Assembly (NCBI GenBank): GCA_017428925.1
Contig: JAFRPY010000019.1
Location: 1 to 64,000 of the forward strand
Length of the DNA: 64,000 nt
Source of the DNA: Prevotella sp.
GTDB lineage: Bacteria; Bacteroidota; Bacteroidia; Bacteroidales; Bacteroidaceae
Direction: 5' to 3'
Shown here: piece after piece, positions 1-6,841 of the stretch
How the letters are laid out: each line of letters starts with the position of its first letter
Numbering within the stretch: position 1 is the stretch's first letter
Notes under the pieces: model-generated
What the model saw: the letters and a program-made list of their open reading frames with translations, nothing else
Database searches by the model: none
What the model was told of the DNA's origin: nothing
Translations under genes and position numbers: made by a program

Positions 1-1
1 A

Positions 2-107
2 AGGAGGGGTTAGGGGTGGTAGCGATAAATAATGCTCGACCTTTCCTAAATATTTAATTTATAATAGGTTATATCATTATTCTTCTCTACCACCCCGCAC
101 CCCTCCT
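2..107. repeat. Long imperfect inverted repeat, C/G-rich hairpin family
   Basis: Arms at 2-22 and 87-107 are reverse complements with very few mismatches, around an AT-rich loop of about 64 nt. The arms have the GGGAGGGGTTGGGG-type composition of the elements inside lpxB, nhaC and rsmA, so this looks like an intergenic member of the same family. A further short hairpin (CCTCC/GGAGG) adjoins it to about position 120. No gene is seen in 1-306. Confidence 0.7.
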
Positions 108-122
108 CCCAGGAGGAGGGGA

Positions 123-218
123 CTACTGGCTGCGTCTTTTCATCCATTGTTTCATTTTGACACACCCTCACTACTGGCAGCGTCTTTTCATCCATTATTT
201 CATTTTGACACACCCACT
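123..218. repeat. 48-bp direct repeat, two copies
   Basis: Two copies starting at 123 and 171, differing at only a few positions, both beginning CTACTGGC and running through CATTTTGACACACCC. The function is unknown. It lies downstream of rsmD, which is on the minus strand. Confidence 0.75.
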
Positions 219-306
219 CTAAATCTCCCCCTTTATACCCTTTATTCCTTCCGCTCGGCTATGCCGCTTTCGTAGCATAGCGGAGAAAGAACTTTCGAAA
301 GTTGAA

Positions 307-1098
307 TTATGTAGTAAATATTGTGAAGTTCACACTTCCATAGGCGCGATGTTCGCGGAAACAGGGGTGCGAGGAGAAGTCGTTCTGCTTGCCGTGCTCG
401 AAGACGAAGACGCCGCCGGGCGCAAGGATGCCCGACTGTAGCACGAGATCGGGAATGTCGGGAAGGTTGGGCAGGGCATAGGGCGGGTCGGCGAAGATGA
501 AGGAGAAAGCGGCGGAGCCGCGCGCATGGCCGTTTTGCGGCGTGTAAGGGCCTTCGGCCGTGTAAGGCTGCTGCGCAGCGGGTAAGGCGGCGGAGCCGCG
601 GGTAATTGCGACTGCGTCGCTGTTCAAGTGCTGCTGCGCAGCGTTCAATGCGGCGGAGCCGCGTTCAATTGCGACTGCGTCGCGGTTCAAAGGCCTACGG
701 CCGTTCAAGGCGGCTTCGTCGCTGTGTTCAAGGGGTAAGGCGGCGGAGCCGCGGGTAAGGGTTGAGGACTTTTGGGCGCTTTTCAGGTAGCGGAAGACGT
801 CGCCGCGGATGAGCTGGTGGTTGGTGACGCCGAGCTTGCGCACGCATTCGCCGATGAAGCGTGCATGGTCGCGGTCGGCCTCGACGCTAACCACTTGCGA
901 GCAGCCACGAGAGAGCAGTTCGAGTGAGATGCTGCCGGTGCCTGCAAAGAGGTCGAGGGCGCGCGCGCCTTCCAAGTCGATGTAGGAGTTGAGCACGTTG
1001 AAGATGTTCTCCTTGGCGAAATCGGTGGTGGGACGCGCCTTGAAGGAGCGTGGTATGTCGAAGCGACGACCTTTGTAGATGCCTGTGATGATACGCAT
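307..1098 (-). CDS. rsmD: 16S rRNA (guanine966-N2)-methyltransferase with an in-frame repeat insertion
   Basis: RsmD-type rRNA methyltransferase, a SAM-dependent enzyme that methylates G966 of 16S rRNA. The N-terminus MRIITGIYKGR, SAM motif LDLFAGTG (residues 48-55), acidic VEAD (72-75) and catalytic DPPY (204-207) are all present. The protein has 263 residues against roughly 180 for the family. The excess is a single block, residues about 113-198, lying between GDVFRYLK and FIFADPPY and translated from short palindromic repeats (RGSAAL, DAVAI and AAQQ recur). The frame stays open across the insertion. The start is the ATG at 1098. It is probably co-transcribed with the DUF3822 gene upstream, a neighbour it often has in Bacteroidetes. 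Whether the enzyme tolerates the insertion cannot be told from sequence. Confidence 0.93.
   Translation of the reverse strand: MRIITGIYKGRRFDIPRSFKARPTTDFAKENIFNVLNSYIDLEGARALDLFAGTGSISLELLSRGCSQVVSVEADRDHARFIGECVRKLGVTNHQLIRGDVFRYLKSAQKSSTLTRGSAALPLEHSDEAALNGRRPLNRDAVAIERGSAALNAAQQHLNSDAVAITRGSAALPAAQQPYTAEGPYTPQNGHARGSAAFSFIFADPPYALPNLPDIPDLVLQSGILAPGGVFVFEHGKQNDFSSHPCFREHRAYGSVNFTIFTT
505..762. repeat. Hairpin-array insertion inside rsmD
   Basis: A run of short palindromes (GCGGCGGAGCCGC, GCGACTGCGTCGC, CTGCTGCGCAG, GGCCTACGGCC) separated by GTTCAA or GGTAAG linkers. It is confined to one loop of the encoded protein and its length keeps the reading frame. Confidence 0.85.
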
Positions 1099-1103
1099 TT
1101 TTG

Positions 1104-1392
1104 TGGGCGCCTGCGGCGCGGTTGAGATAAGCCCTACGGGCGGTTAAGAACGGTTAAGAGGCGCCTACGGCGCGGTTAAGATATGCCCTACGGGCGGTTA
1201 AGAGGGTATAGAAGAGTTGAGAGTTTAGAGTTTAGAGTTGAGAGACTTTCTCCGTTTCACTACGAAAGCGCCCCTGCGGGTCGAGCGGAGAGTTTATGAT
1301 TACCTTTTGAACCTTGAACCGCGACGCAGTCGCCTTGAACGCGGCACCGCCGCTTTACCCGCTGCGCAGCAGCCTTACACGGCCGAAGGCCC
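1104..1392. repeat. Intergenic hairpin repeats between rsmD and the DUF3822 gene
   Basis: Two tracts of the same hairpin class (about 1107-1197 with GCGCC/GGCGC and CCCTACGGG arms; about 1318-1392 with GCGAC/GTCGC and CTGC/GCAG arms). They flank a GAGAGTTTAGAGTTTAGAG microsatellite-like stretch (about 1215-1243). No gene is seen here. Confidence 0.75.
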
Positions 1393-2226
1393 TTATGCTT
1401 TGTGCAGCTGCACCATGAGATCGAAGGGGATGCCTTTCACGAGGGTGACGGGTGCACGGTTGAACTCTGCCGAGGGGTTGATGGTGTAGGTCTTGCTGGC
1501 GTAGCGGCGCAGCAGGTCGACGATGCCCATGGTTTGAGCCGGGGCGTCGGCAGTTGGCTTGGCCGTAGCCTCGTTGAGTTGCTGCATGGTGGCAAAGCAC
1601 AGGTAGAGTTCATCGCTTTGTGCATCCATGCCAATCGTCTTCCACACATGCAGGATGTGGTAAACGGCATCGTTGACCGATGTCATCTCGAAGCGATTGG
1701 AGAAGCGGAACCGGTTTTTGTCGAAGCTGAACACGTCGATGTATTTGTCGTGGAAATAGGCGTAGAGCTTGCGGCGTGTACCCGTAAAACTGCGGTTGAG
1801 CATGTGGCTCCACACGGGTTGCATGACATGCTGGAAGCGCACGTCGGTGAAATGGTCTTCGACGACGAGGCGCAGGTCCTTGTTCACGGCAAAAGCCACA
1901 ATGGCATTCAGATGCGGCAGCACCTGGTGGATGAGCGCATAGCTCTCGTAGCCGGTGAAGGTGGCGTTATAGAGTTCGCGGAGGCTCTGCTCGTCGAATT
2001 CCTGGATGGGAACGAGCATGGTGGGGGTGTTCACCTCGAGCATGGCTCGCTCGTAGTCTCTGTTCAGGAGGTCGCTGGTGCGGAATGCTTCGCGCAGGTT
2101 TGCAGCCAGGGAGATGCCACTCTTCATGATGTATGGCTCGAAGGCCACCTTGTTTTGTTCTGCAGGGTCGGCAACGGCGAAGAGCAGCGAGCTCTTGGTG
2201 ACGCGTATGATGAGTCGGTTGTTCAT
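1393..2226 (-). CDS. DUF3822 family protein
   Basis: A 277-residue protein matching the DUF3822 family, which is restricted largely to Bacteroidetes and has an actin-like ATPase-type appearance (N-terminal RLIIRVTKSSLLFAV strand, later DLRLVVEDHF). No enzymatic role is established. I chose the ATG at 2226 (MNNRLIIRV); an upstream in-frame TTG at 2232 is less likely. Directly downstream on the same strand is rsmD, a recurrent pairing in this phylum, so the two are probably one operon. The last codons (LMVQLHKA) run into a GGCCGAAGGCC hairpin unit of the repeat family. Confidence 0.8.
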   Translation of the reverse strand: MNNRLIIRVTKSSLLFAVADPAEQNKVAFEPYIMKSGISLAANLREAFRTSDLLNRDYERAMLEVNTPTMLVPIQEFDEQSLRELYNATFTGYESYALIHQVLPHLNAIVAFAVNKDLRLVVEDHFTDVRFQHVMQPVWSHMLNRSFTGTRRKLYAYFHDKYIDVFSFDKNRFRFSNRFEMTSVNDAVYHILHVWKTIGMDAQSDELYLCFATMQQLNEATAKPTADAPAQTMGIVDLLRRYASKTYTINPSAEFNRAPVTLVKGIPFDLMVQLHKA

Positions 2227-2234
2227 ATACAAAA

Positions 2235-2308
2235 GTTTCGAGTTTCTAGTTTCGAGTTTCTAGTTTCGAGTTTCTAGTTTCGAGTTTCTAGTTTCGAGTT
2301 TCTAGTTT
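2235..2308. repeat. 14-bp tandem repeat, five copies
   Basis: Five perfect copies of GTTTCGAGTTTCTA (2235-2304) plus a partial unit. Related GAAACTAGAAACT tracts occur at 59930-59975 and 62290-62345, so the motif is dispersed. Confidence 0.9.
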
Positions 2309-2393
2309 ATGATAGGACGCTGAGCACGCAGAGCACCATCAGGATGATGGCACATAGCAACAGCAGGTAATTATGGTTGATTTTATATTTCAT
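2307..2393 (-). CDS. Small single-pass membrane peptide (28 aa)
   Basis: ATG at 2393 to TAA at 2307 encodes 28 residues: a short charged/polar N-terminus (MKYKINHNY) followed by an uninterrupted hydrophobic segment (LLLLCAIILMVLCVLSVLS) long enough to span the membrane once. It sits just upstream of the DUF3822 gene on the same strand and stops inside the 14-bp repeat tract. I do not recognise a family. It could be a genuine small membrane protein or a chance ORF; the clean Lys-rich head plus TM layout favours a real gene. Confidence 0.5.
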   Translation of the reverse strand: MKYKINHNYLLLLCAIILMVLCVLSVLS

Positions 2394-2409
2394 TCTCGAG
2401 ATTTTTTGC

Positions 2410-2417
2410 TACCTTTG
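2410..2417 (+). promoter_or_regulatory. Bacteroidetes -7 box for the RecD-like gene
   Basis: TACCTTTG followed by CA, matching TAnnTTTG. Transcription would start near 2424, giving an untranslated leader of about 130 nt before the ATG at 2556. Confidence 0.65.
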
Positions 2418-2555
2418 CAGCTGATTACTCAGATGTCGGCTACAAATTTAGATAAAAAAATCGAATTATTTGCCAGTCGTTTGAAGAAATCTGTTTTTCT
2501 TTCGTGGAAAGATACAAATTTGTGAGCTAAATGCTGTAAAGATGATCAACAAAGC

Positions 2556-4052
2556 ATGACGATAGATGAATTTATATTTCGGGTAGAACAGGAGGTGGGA
2601 TTCCCACCGACACGCGAGCAACACTTGGCGGTGGATTGCTTCACGCGGTTTCTGGCTTGTCGCGAAGGACAGCCGGTGATGATTCTGCGTGGCTCGGCAG
2701 GCACGGGTAAGACCACGCTGGCCAGTGCGATGGTGCGCACGCTGAAACGACTCGGGCAGAAGCTGGTGCTGCTGGCTCCCACGGGTCGTGCGGCGAAGGT
2801 GTTCTCGCTGAACAGCGGTGAACAGGCCTCCACCATTCACCGCCGTATCTATCGGCAGAAAAGTCTGGAAGGAGGATTCAGCCTGGGCTTCAACAGCTTG
2901 CGCAATGCGTTGTTCTTCGTCGATGAGGCCTCGATGATCAGCACTGGCAGTTCGTCGCTGTTTGGCAATGGCAGTCTGTTGGGAAGCAGCCTGCTCGACG
3001 ACCTCGTGCAGTTCGTCTATGGCGGTCCGGGCAATTGCCGGATGATTCTCATCGGCGATCCTGCACAGTTGCCACCCGTGGGCGAGGAGGAAGCCCCGGC
3101 CCTGGAGGCAGAGGTGCTGCGCAACTATGGGCTTCGCGTTTTTGAGAGCACACTCAACGAGGTGGTGCGCCAAGAGGAAGAGAGTGGTATCCTTTGGAAT
3201 GCCACACAGATTCGCAGTTTCCTTCCTGAGCCAAATGGACTGGACGAGTTGCAGGAGCCCCGCCTCTCACCGCTCGATATTGCCCTGCGCATCAAGATGT
3301 TTGCCGATGTGCGTAGGGTTCCCGGCGATGAACTCATCGAGTCGCTGAACACCAGCTATAGCCATGTGGGCACCGACGAGACCATTGTAGTGACACGCAG
3401 CAACAAGCGGGCAAACATCTACAACATGGGCATCCGCAATAGCATTCTCGGTCGTGAGGAGGAACTCACCACCGGCGATAGGCTGATGGTGGTGAAGAAT
3501 AAGTATGGCCTCCCCCAACCCCTCCAAGCAGAGGGGAGCAGTGGCGCTGCAGACAGCTCTTCATCAGGAGGCGCGGTTGCCTCTGAAGGATTGGACTTCA
3601 TTGCCAATGGCGACCAAGCCGTTGTGCAGCGTGTGCGGAATGTGCATGAACTCTACGGCTTCCGCTTTGCCAACGTGTGGCTGCAGTTCCCCGACTACGA
3701 CGACTATGAATTGCAGTCGCTGGTGATGCTCGACACGCTGACCACCGAGGCTCCCGCCCTAACGCGTGAGCAGAGTGAGCAATTATTTAATAAGGTGATG
3801 GAAGACTATGCCGACGTACGTCCGAAAAGCGAGCGCCTGAAGAAGTTGAAGGAAGACGAACACTATAATGCCCTGCAGGTGAAGTTTGCCTATGCCGTCA
3901 CCTGCCACAAGGCGCAAGGCGGCCAGTGGGCACATGTGTATATAGATCAGGGATATGTGACATCAGAAATGCTGGATGCCGACTACGTGCATTGGCTCTA
4001 CACCGCCTTTACACGTGCCACGGAGTGTGTGTTTCTCGTGAATTGGCCATAG
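2556..4052 (+). CDS. RecD-like ATP-dependent DNA helicase / AAA ATPase
   Basis: Superfamily 1B helicase resembling the C-terminal half of RecD/RecD2, 498 residues. Walker A GSAGTGKTT is at 46-54, Walker B with DEAS at 123-126, GDPAQLPPVG further on, and the UvrD_C_2-type motif VTCHKAQGGQW near the C-terminus. The likely role is DNA unwinding in repair; no RecB or RecC partner lies nearby. Residues about 317-345, between MVVKNKYG and LDFIANGD, are a Gly/Ser/Ala-rich insertion translated from CCCCAACCCCTCC-type repeat DNA. The insertion keeps the frame and sits between helicase motifs. The start ATG at 2556 follows a good -7 box. Confidence 0.88.
   Translation: MTIDEFIFRVEQEVGFPPTREQHLAVDCFTRFLACREGQPVMILRGSAGTGKTTLASAMVRTLKRLGQKLVLLAPTGRAAKVFSLNSGEQASTIHRRIYRQKSLEGGFSLGFNSLRNALFFVDEASMISTGSSSLFGNGSLLGSSLLDDLVQFVYGGPGNCRMILIGDPAQLPPVGEEEAPALEAEVLRNYGLRVFESTLNEVVRQEEESGILWNATQIRSFLPEPNGLDELQEPRLSPLDIALRIKMFADVRRVPGDELIESLNTSYSHVGTDETIVVTRSNKRANIYNMGIRNSILGREEELTTGDRLMVVKNKYGLPQPLQAEGSSGAADSSSSGGAVASEGLDFIANGDQAVVQRVRNVHELYGFRFANVWLQFPDYDDYELQSLVMLDTLTTEAPALTREQSEQLFNKVMEDYADVRPKSERLKKLKEDEHYNALQVKFAYAVTCHKAQGGQWAHVYIDQGYVTSEMLDADYVHWLYTAFTRATECVFLVNWP
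3505..3595. repeat. C/G-rich hairpin element inserted in the helicase gene
   Basis: CCTCCCCCAACCCCTCC followed by AGAGGGG is the hallmark of the second repeat family. It continues into a low-complexity in-frame stretch up to about 3590. Confidence 0.65.
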
Positions 4053-4180
4053 GCGGCAGAGCCGCGCGCATGGCCGCTTTGCGGCGTGTAAGGGCCTTCG
4101 GCCGTGTAAGGCTGCTGCGCAGCGGGTAAGGCGGCAGATCCGCGGTTCAAAGCGACTACGGCCGTTACTTTGTTACCTTG
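4053..4180. repeat. Intergenic hairpin array between two converging genes
   Basis: Units GCGGCAGAGCCGC, GCCGCTTTGCGGC, GGCCTTCGGCC, GCTGCTGCGCAGC and others, joined by GTGTAAGG/GGTAAGG linkers. They are followed by a TTACTTTG microsatellite (about 4163-4196) that also supplies the last codons of the next gene. Confidence 0.8.
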
Positions 4181-4942
4181 TTACTTTGTTACTTTGATTC
4201 CAATGCCTCCCATGATGTGGGCAGTCTGCATGTAGGGATTGGTGTGAAGCTCGGCGAAGATGGGAAGGGTGACACCGCGCAGCTTCAGATTCTTCGTTGC
4301 ACGCACCGATGCCATGACGCAGGTTGGGCCATCGGCATAGAAGTAGTGAAGCGATTCGGAGAGAGTGGCATAGTCGGGAACGGTCCAGCCGGCACTCTCC
4401 ATGGGTGTGAAGCCCGCCTTCGCCGTCCAGTCGAGTCCACCCAGACGGAAGGGAACAGTCAGCTCGATGTAGGTGGAATAGGCCTGGCTGCCGTCGATTT
4501 TCGTATCGTGGCCGTAGAACATGCAGTAGGCCTGCACGCTGCCATAGCGGCAGGTGTAGCCAATGTTTCCTTCCAGCCGATGCGCAGTGGTCTGCTTGTT
4601 GTAGGCGAAGTATAGGTCGTTAGGCTCAATGCCCGTCTGCCAGTAGTCGGTGACACCGATGTTCAGTCCAAACGGGAACTCATAGCCCAGCGAGAGATCA
4701 ATTTCCTCCTCATCGCTCTTGTCGAAGCCCGCACTTCCAAACATTTTCACGTAGGCACCCTGCCATGACACCTTTGCCATGGGCTGCAGGCTGATGCCTC
4801 CTTTCTCCATGCCACGCCAGAGGTACTTGCTGACGAGATCGGCCTGTACTTCGGCCTGAGGCTGACTTTGTGCCTGCACCTGACCTGCCGTCAGCCACAT
4901 GGCTGCCATCAGCATGATGGTTTTCACAATACGATGAGTCAT
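4181..4942 (-). CDS. Predicted secreted / outer-membrane beta-barrel protein
   Basis: 253 residues with a clear signal peptide (MTHRIVKTIMLMAAMWLTA to about residue 25, cleavage near VQAQS). The remainder alternates aromatic and polar residues as in small outer-membrane beta-barrels (SKYLWRGMEKGG, GYEFPFGLNIGVTDYWQ) and ends near a final strand (AHIMGGIGIKVTK). I do not recognise the family; the SKYLWRG motif resembles barrels annotated only as hypothetical. The terminal KVTK and stop codon lie within a TTACTTTG repeat. It is last in the minus-strand row alaS-STAS-LRR-this gene, but a 240-bp repeat array separates it from the LRR gene. Confidence 0.65.
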   Translation of the reverse strand: MTHRIVKTIMLMAAMWLTAGQVQAQSQPQAEVQADLVSKYLWRGMEKGGISLQPMAKVSWQGAYVKMFGSAGFDKSDEEEIDLSLGYEFPFGLNIGVTDYWQTGIEPNDLYFAYNKQTTAHRLEGNIGYTCRYGSVQAYCMFYGHDTKIDGSQAYSTYIELTVPFRLGGLDWTAKAGFTPMESAGWTVPDYATLSESLHYFYADGPTCVMASVRATKNLKLRGVTLPIFAELHTNPYMQTAHIMGGIGIKVTK

Positions 4943-4971
4943 TGTTTTCTTCTTTTTGATGGGAATTCAAG

Positions 4972-5172
4972 GCGCCTGCGGCGCGGTTCAAGAGCGGCAG
5001 AGCCGCGGTTCAAGAGCTTCGCTCAATGTTCAATGCTGCTGCGCAGCGGTTCAAGAGCGGCAAAGCCGCGTTCGATTGCTGCTTTGCAGCGGTTCGATTG
5101 CGCCTTCGGCGCGGTTCAATGGCCTACGGCCGTTCAATGCGACTACGTCGCGGTTCAAAGCTGCTGCGCAGC
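4972..5172. repeat. Array of ten hairpins with covarying arms
   Basis: Ten hairpins start at 4972, 4994, 5014, 5035, 5057, 5078, 5100, 5121, 5139 and 5160. Each has 4-5-bp arms and a 3-nt loop: GCGCC/GGCGC, GCGGC/GCCGC, GAGC/GCTC, GCTGC/GCAGC, GCGGC/GCCGC, GCTGC/GCAGC, GCGCC/GGCGC, GGCC/GGCC, GCGAC/GTCGC, GCTGC/GCAGC. The linker GGTTCAA (or GTTCGATT) is nearly constant and the pitch is 21-22 bp, less for the short-armed units. Arms vary but always stay complementary. Confidence 0.92.
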
Positions 5173-5185
5173 GTTGGTTTAAAGG

Positions 5186-6475
5186 CTATCTCTCAATGAG
5201 ATCGAGGAATTTCGCCCACTGCTTATTGATCTGGAAGTTGCCAAGCGTGCCCTTGCGGATGTGTACGGCAGCTTCGCGGAAAGTAGTCTTGCTGAAGGAG
5301 TTGCTGCTGATTTTCGGCGGGGTGGCACCCAGCACGTTCACCGTCATGAGATTGTTGCACTTGTCGAAGGCCGAGCCGTCGATCTCCTTCAGCGATGAAG
5401 GCAGGGTGATCTTAGCCAGACTCGTGCAGCCTTCGAAGGCCGAGCTGCCAATCTGCTTCAGTCCGTTGGGGAAGGCGATGTTCTCAAGGTTTGTGCAACC
5501 CCGGAACAAGTCGCTCGAGATGCTGACGAGGCCGTTGGGCAGCGTCAGGTGTCGCATGTTGCTGCAGTCGCGGAATGCACCGGAGCCAATCTTCACCACG
5601 GAATTGGGCAGATAGAGGCTGTCGAGCGACGAGCAGGAACGGAATGCCTCGCTGGCAATCTCGCTGACGGAGTTCGGCAGGTGTACCTCTTCGAGTGATG
5701 AGCAGTTCTTCAGCACGCTGTTGCTGATTTTCGACAAGCTGCTGGGGAATGTGAACTCGCGGAGACTGCTGCATCCCATGAACGCTTCCGAGCCGATGCT
5801 CTTCACGCCCGTGGGAATGACAATCTGCTCTAGGCTCGAGCAGTTCTCGAAGGCATTACTGGCAATCGATGTCATGCCAGTGGGCAGGTCTACCTCTTTC
5901 AGGTTGCTGCACTCCTCGAAAGTGCCGTGAGGCAGCGTGGTGATGCTGGCCGGGATGACAATCTCTGCCAGCGACTTGCAGCCTTTGAACACATCGTTGC
6001 TCATCTTGCGAATGCTCTTCGGCAACGTCACATCGACGAGGCTTGAACACTCTGAGAAGAGTTCCGTGGGAAGTTCCTCGATGCTCTTCGGCAATTCGAT
6101 GGCGGTGAGACTGGAACAGCCCGAGAAGGCACGCGGACCAATCTTGCTGATGCCTTTGGGAATCGATATAGAGGTCACGCCCGTTGCTTTCTCGAAAGCA
6201 CTTGCAGCAATCTCCTCAACATAGAAAGTCAGGCTGTCGACCTCGATTTTCTCAGGAATGACGATATCGCCGGAATAAATATCCGGGCTTTTCACGACGA
6301 TGGCCGTTTCCTTCTTAGCATTCAGCTGATAGCTGATGCCATCAACCACAGCACTGTTCTTCTTTCCCTTGACGTCGATGGCCGAGGCATGGAAGGGCAA
6401 AAAGGCAAAGAGGCAAAAGGATAAGATCCATTTCTCTAAACCTTTTACGTTGATGTTGTCAAGACACTTTTTCAT
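5186..6475 (-). CDS. BspA-like leucine-rich-repeat surface protein
   Basis: 429-residue exported protein with an N-terminal hydrophobic segment (WILSFCLFAFLPFHASA) and about a dozen LRR_5 (BspA/TpLRR) repeats of roughly 23 residues with the signature SxAFxxCSSLxxIxLPxxV. Such proteins in Bacteroidales mediate adhesion or protein-protein contacts at the surface. The C-terminus (NFQINKQWAKFLDLIER) resembles the usual end of this family. No C-terminal secretion or LPXTG signal was recognised. It lies 41 bp downstream of the STAS gene on the same strand and may share its transcript. Confidence 0.85.
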   Translation of the reverse strand: MKKCLDNINVKGLEKWILSFCLFAFLPFHASAIDVKGKKNSAVVDGISYQLNAKKETAIVVKSPDIYSGDIVIPEKIEVDSLTFYVEEIAASAFEKATGVTSISIPKGISKIGPRAFSGCSSLTAIELPKSIEELPTELFSECSSLVDVTLPKSIRKMSNDVFKGCKSLAEIVIPASITTLPHGTFEECSNLKEVDLPTGMTSIASNAFENCSSLEQIVIPTGVKSIGSEAFMGCSSLREFTFPSSLSKISNSVLKNCSSLEEVHLPNSVSEIASEAFRSCSSLDSLYLPNSVVKIGSGAFRDCSNMRHLTLPNGLVSISSDLFRGCTNLENIAFPNGLKQIGSSAFEGCTSLAKITLPSSLKEIDGSAFDKCNNLMTVNVLGATPPKISSNSFSKTTFREAAVHIRKGTLGNFQINKQWAKFLDLIER

Positions 6476-6516
6476 GTTCTTCTGCTTTTTTACCTTTTTT
6501 ACTCTTATTGTCTGAT

Positions 6517-6816
6517 TTATGCGTTGAGATCGAGGATGAGCGAGAAGCCCGTCATGTCGAGCACGTTTTGTACGGCTTCCTGAAGGTTGATGAGCTTCAG
6601 CGTACCACCAGCTGCCTTCAGCGACTTCTGAGCTTCCAGCAGGATGCGAAGTCCGGAACTGGAGATGTATTCGAGTTCTTTACAATCCATCACGACATCG
6701 TTTTTGGCATGAATGATGTCGGAAAGCGCTGCTTTTGCTTCGGGCGTTGCAGCGGTGTCGAGACGACCTATCAGTTCTACGATAGTTTTTTCTCCATTGA
6801 TGATGTTGATTTCCAT
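6517..6816 (-). CDS. STAS-domain anti-sigma factor antagonist
   Basis: A 99-residue single STAS domain (EINIINGEKTIVELIGRLDT at the start). It has the DCKELEYISSSGLRILL block (44-60), whose serines around 52-54 are the position phosphorylated in SpoIIAA/RsbV homologues. Members release a sigma factor or control a signalling output by binding an anti-sigma kinase. No RsbW-like kinase or RsbU-like phosphatase is in this window, so the partner is unknown. The gene is 25 bp downstream of alaS on the same strand and probably cotranscribed with it. Confidence 0.88.
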   Translation of the reverse strand: MEINIINGEKTIVELIGRLDTAATPEAKAALSDIIHAKNDVVMDCKELEYISSSGLRILLEAQKSLKAAGGTLKLINLQEAVQNVLDMTGFSLILDLNA

Positions 6817-6841
6817 ATTGCCCAGTTATTTGATGTTGATT

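Noticed and set aside
505..762. Intron or intein in rsmD
   Set aside because: No group I/II core, no intein splice motifs and no endonuclease; the insert is a plain series of short hairpin units.
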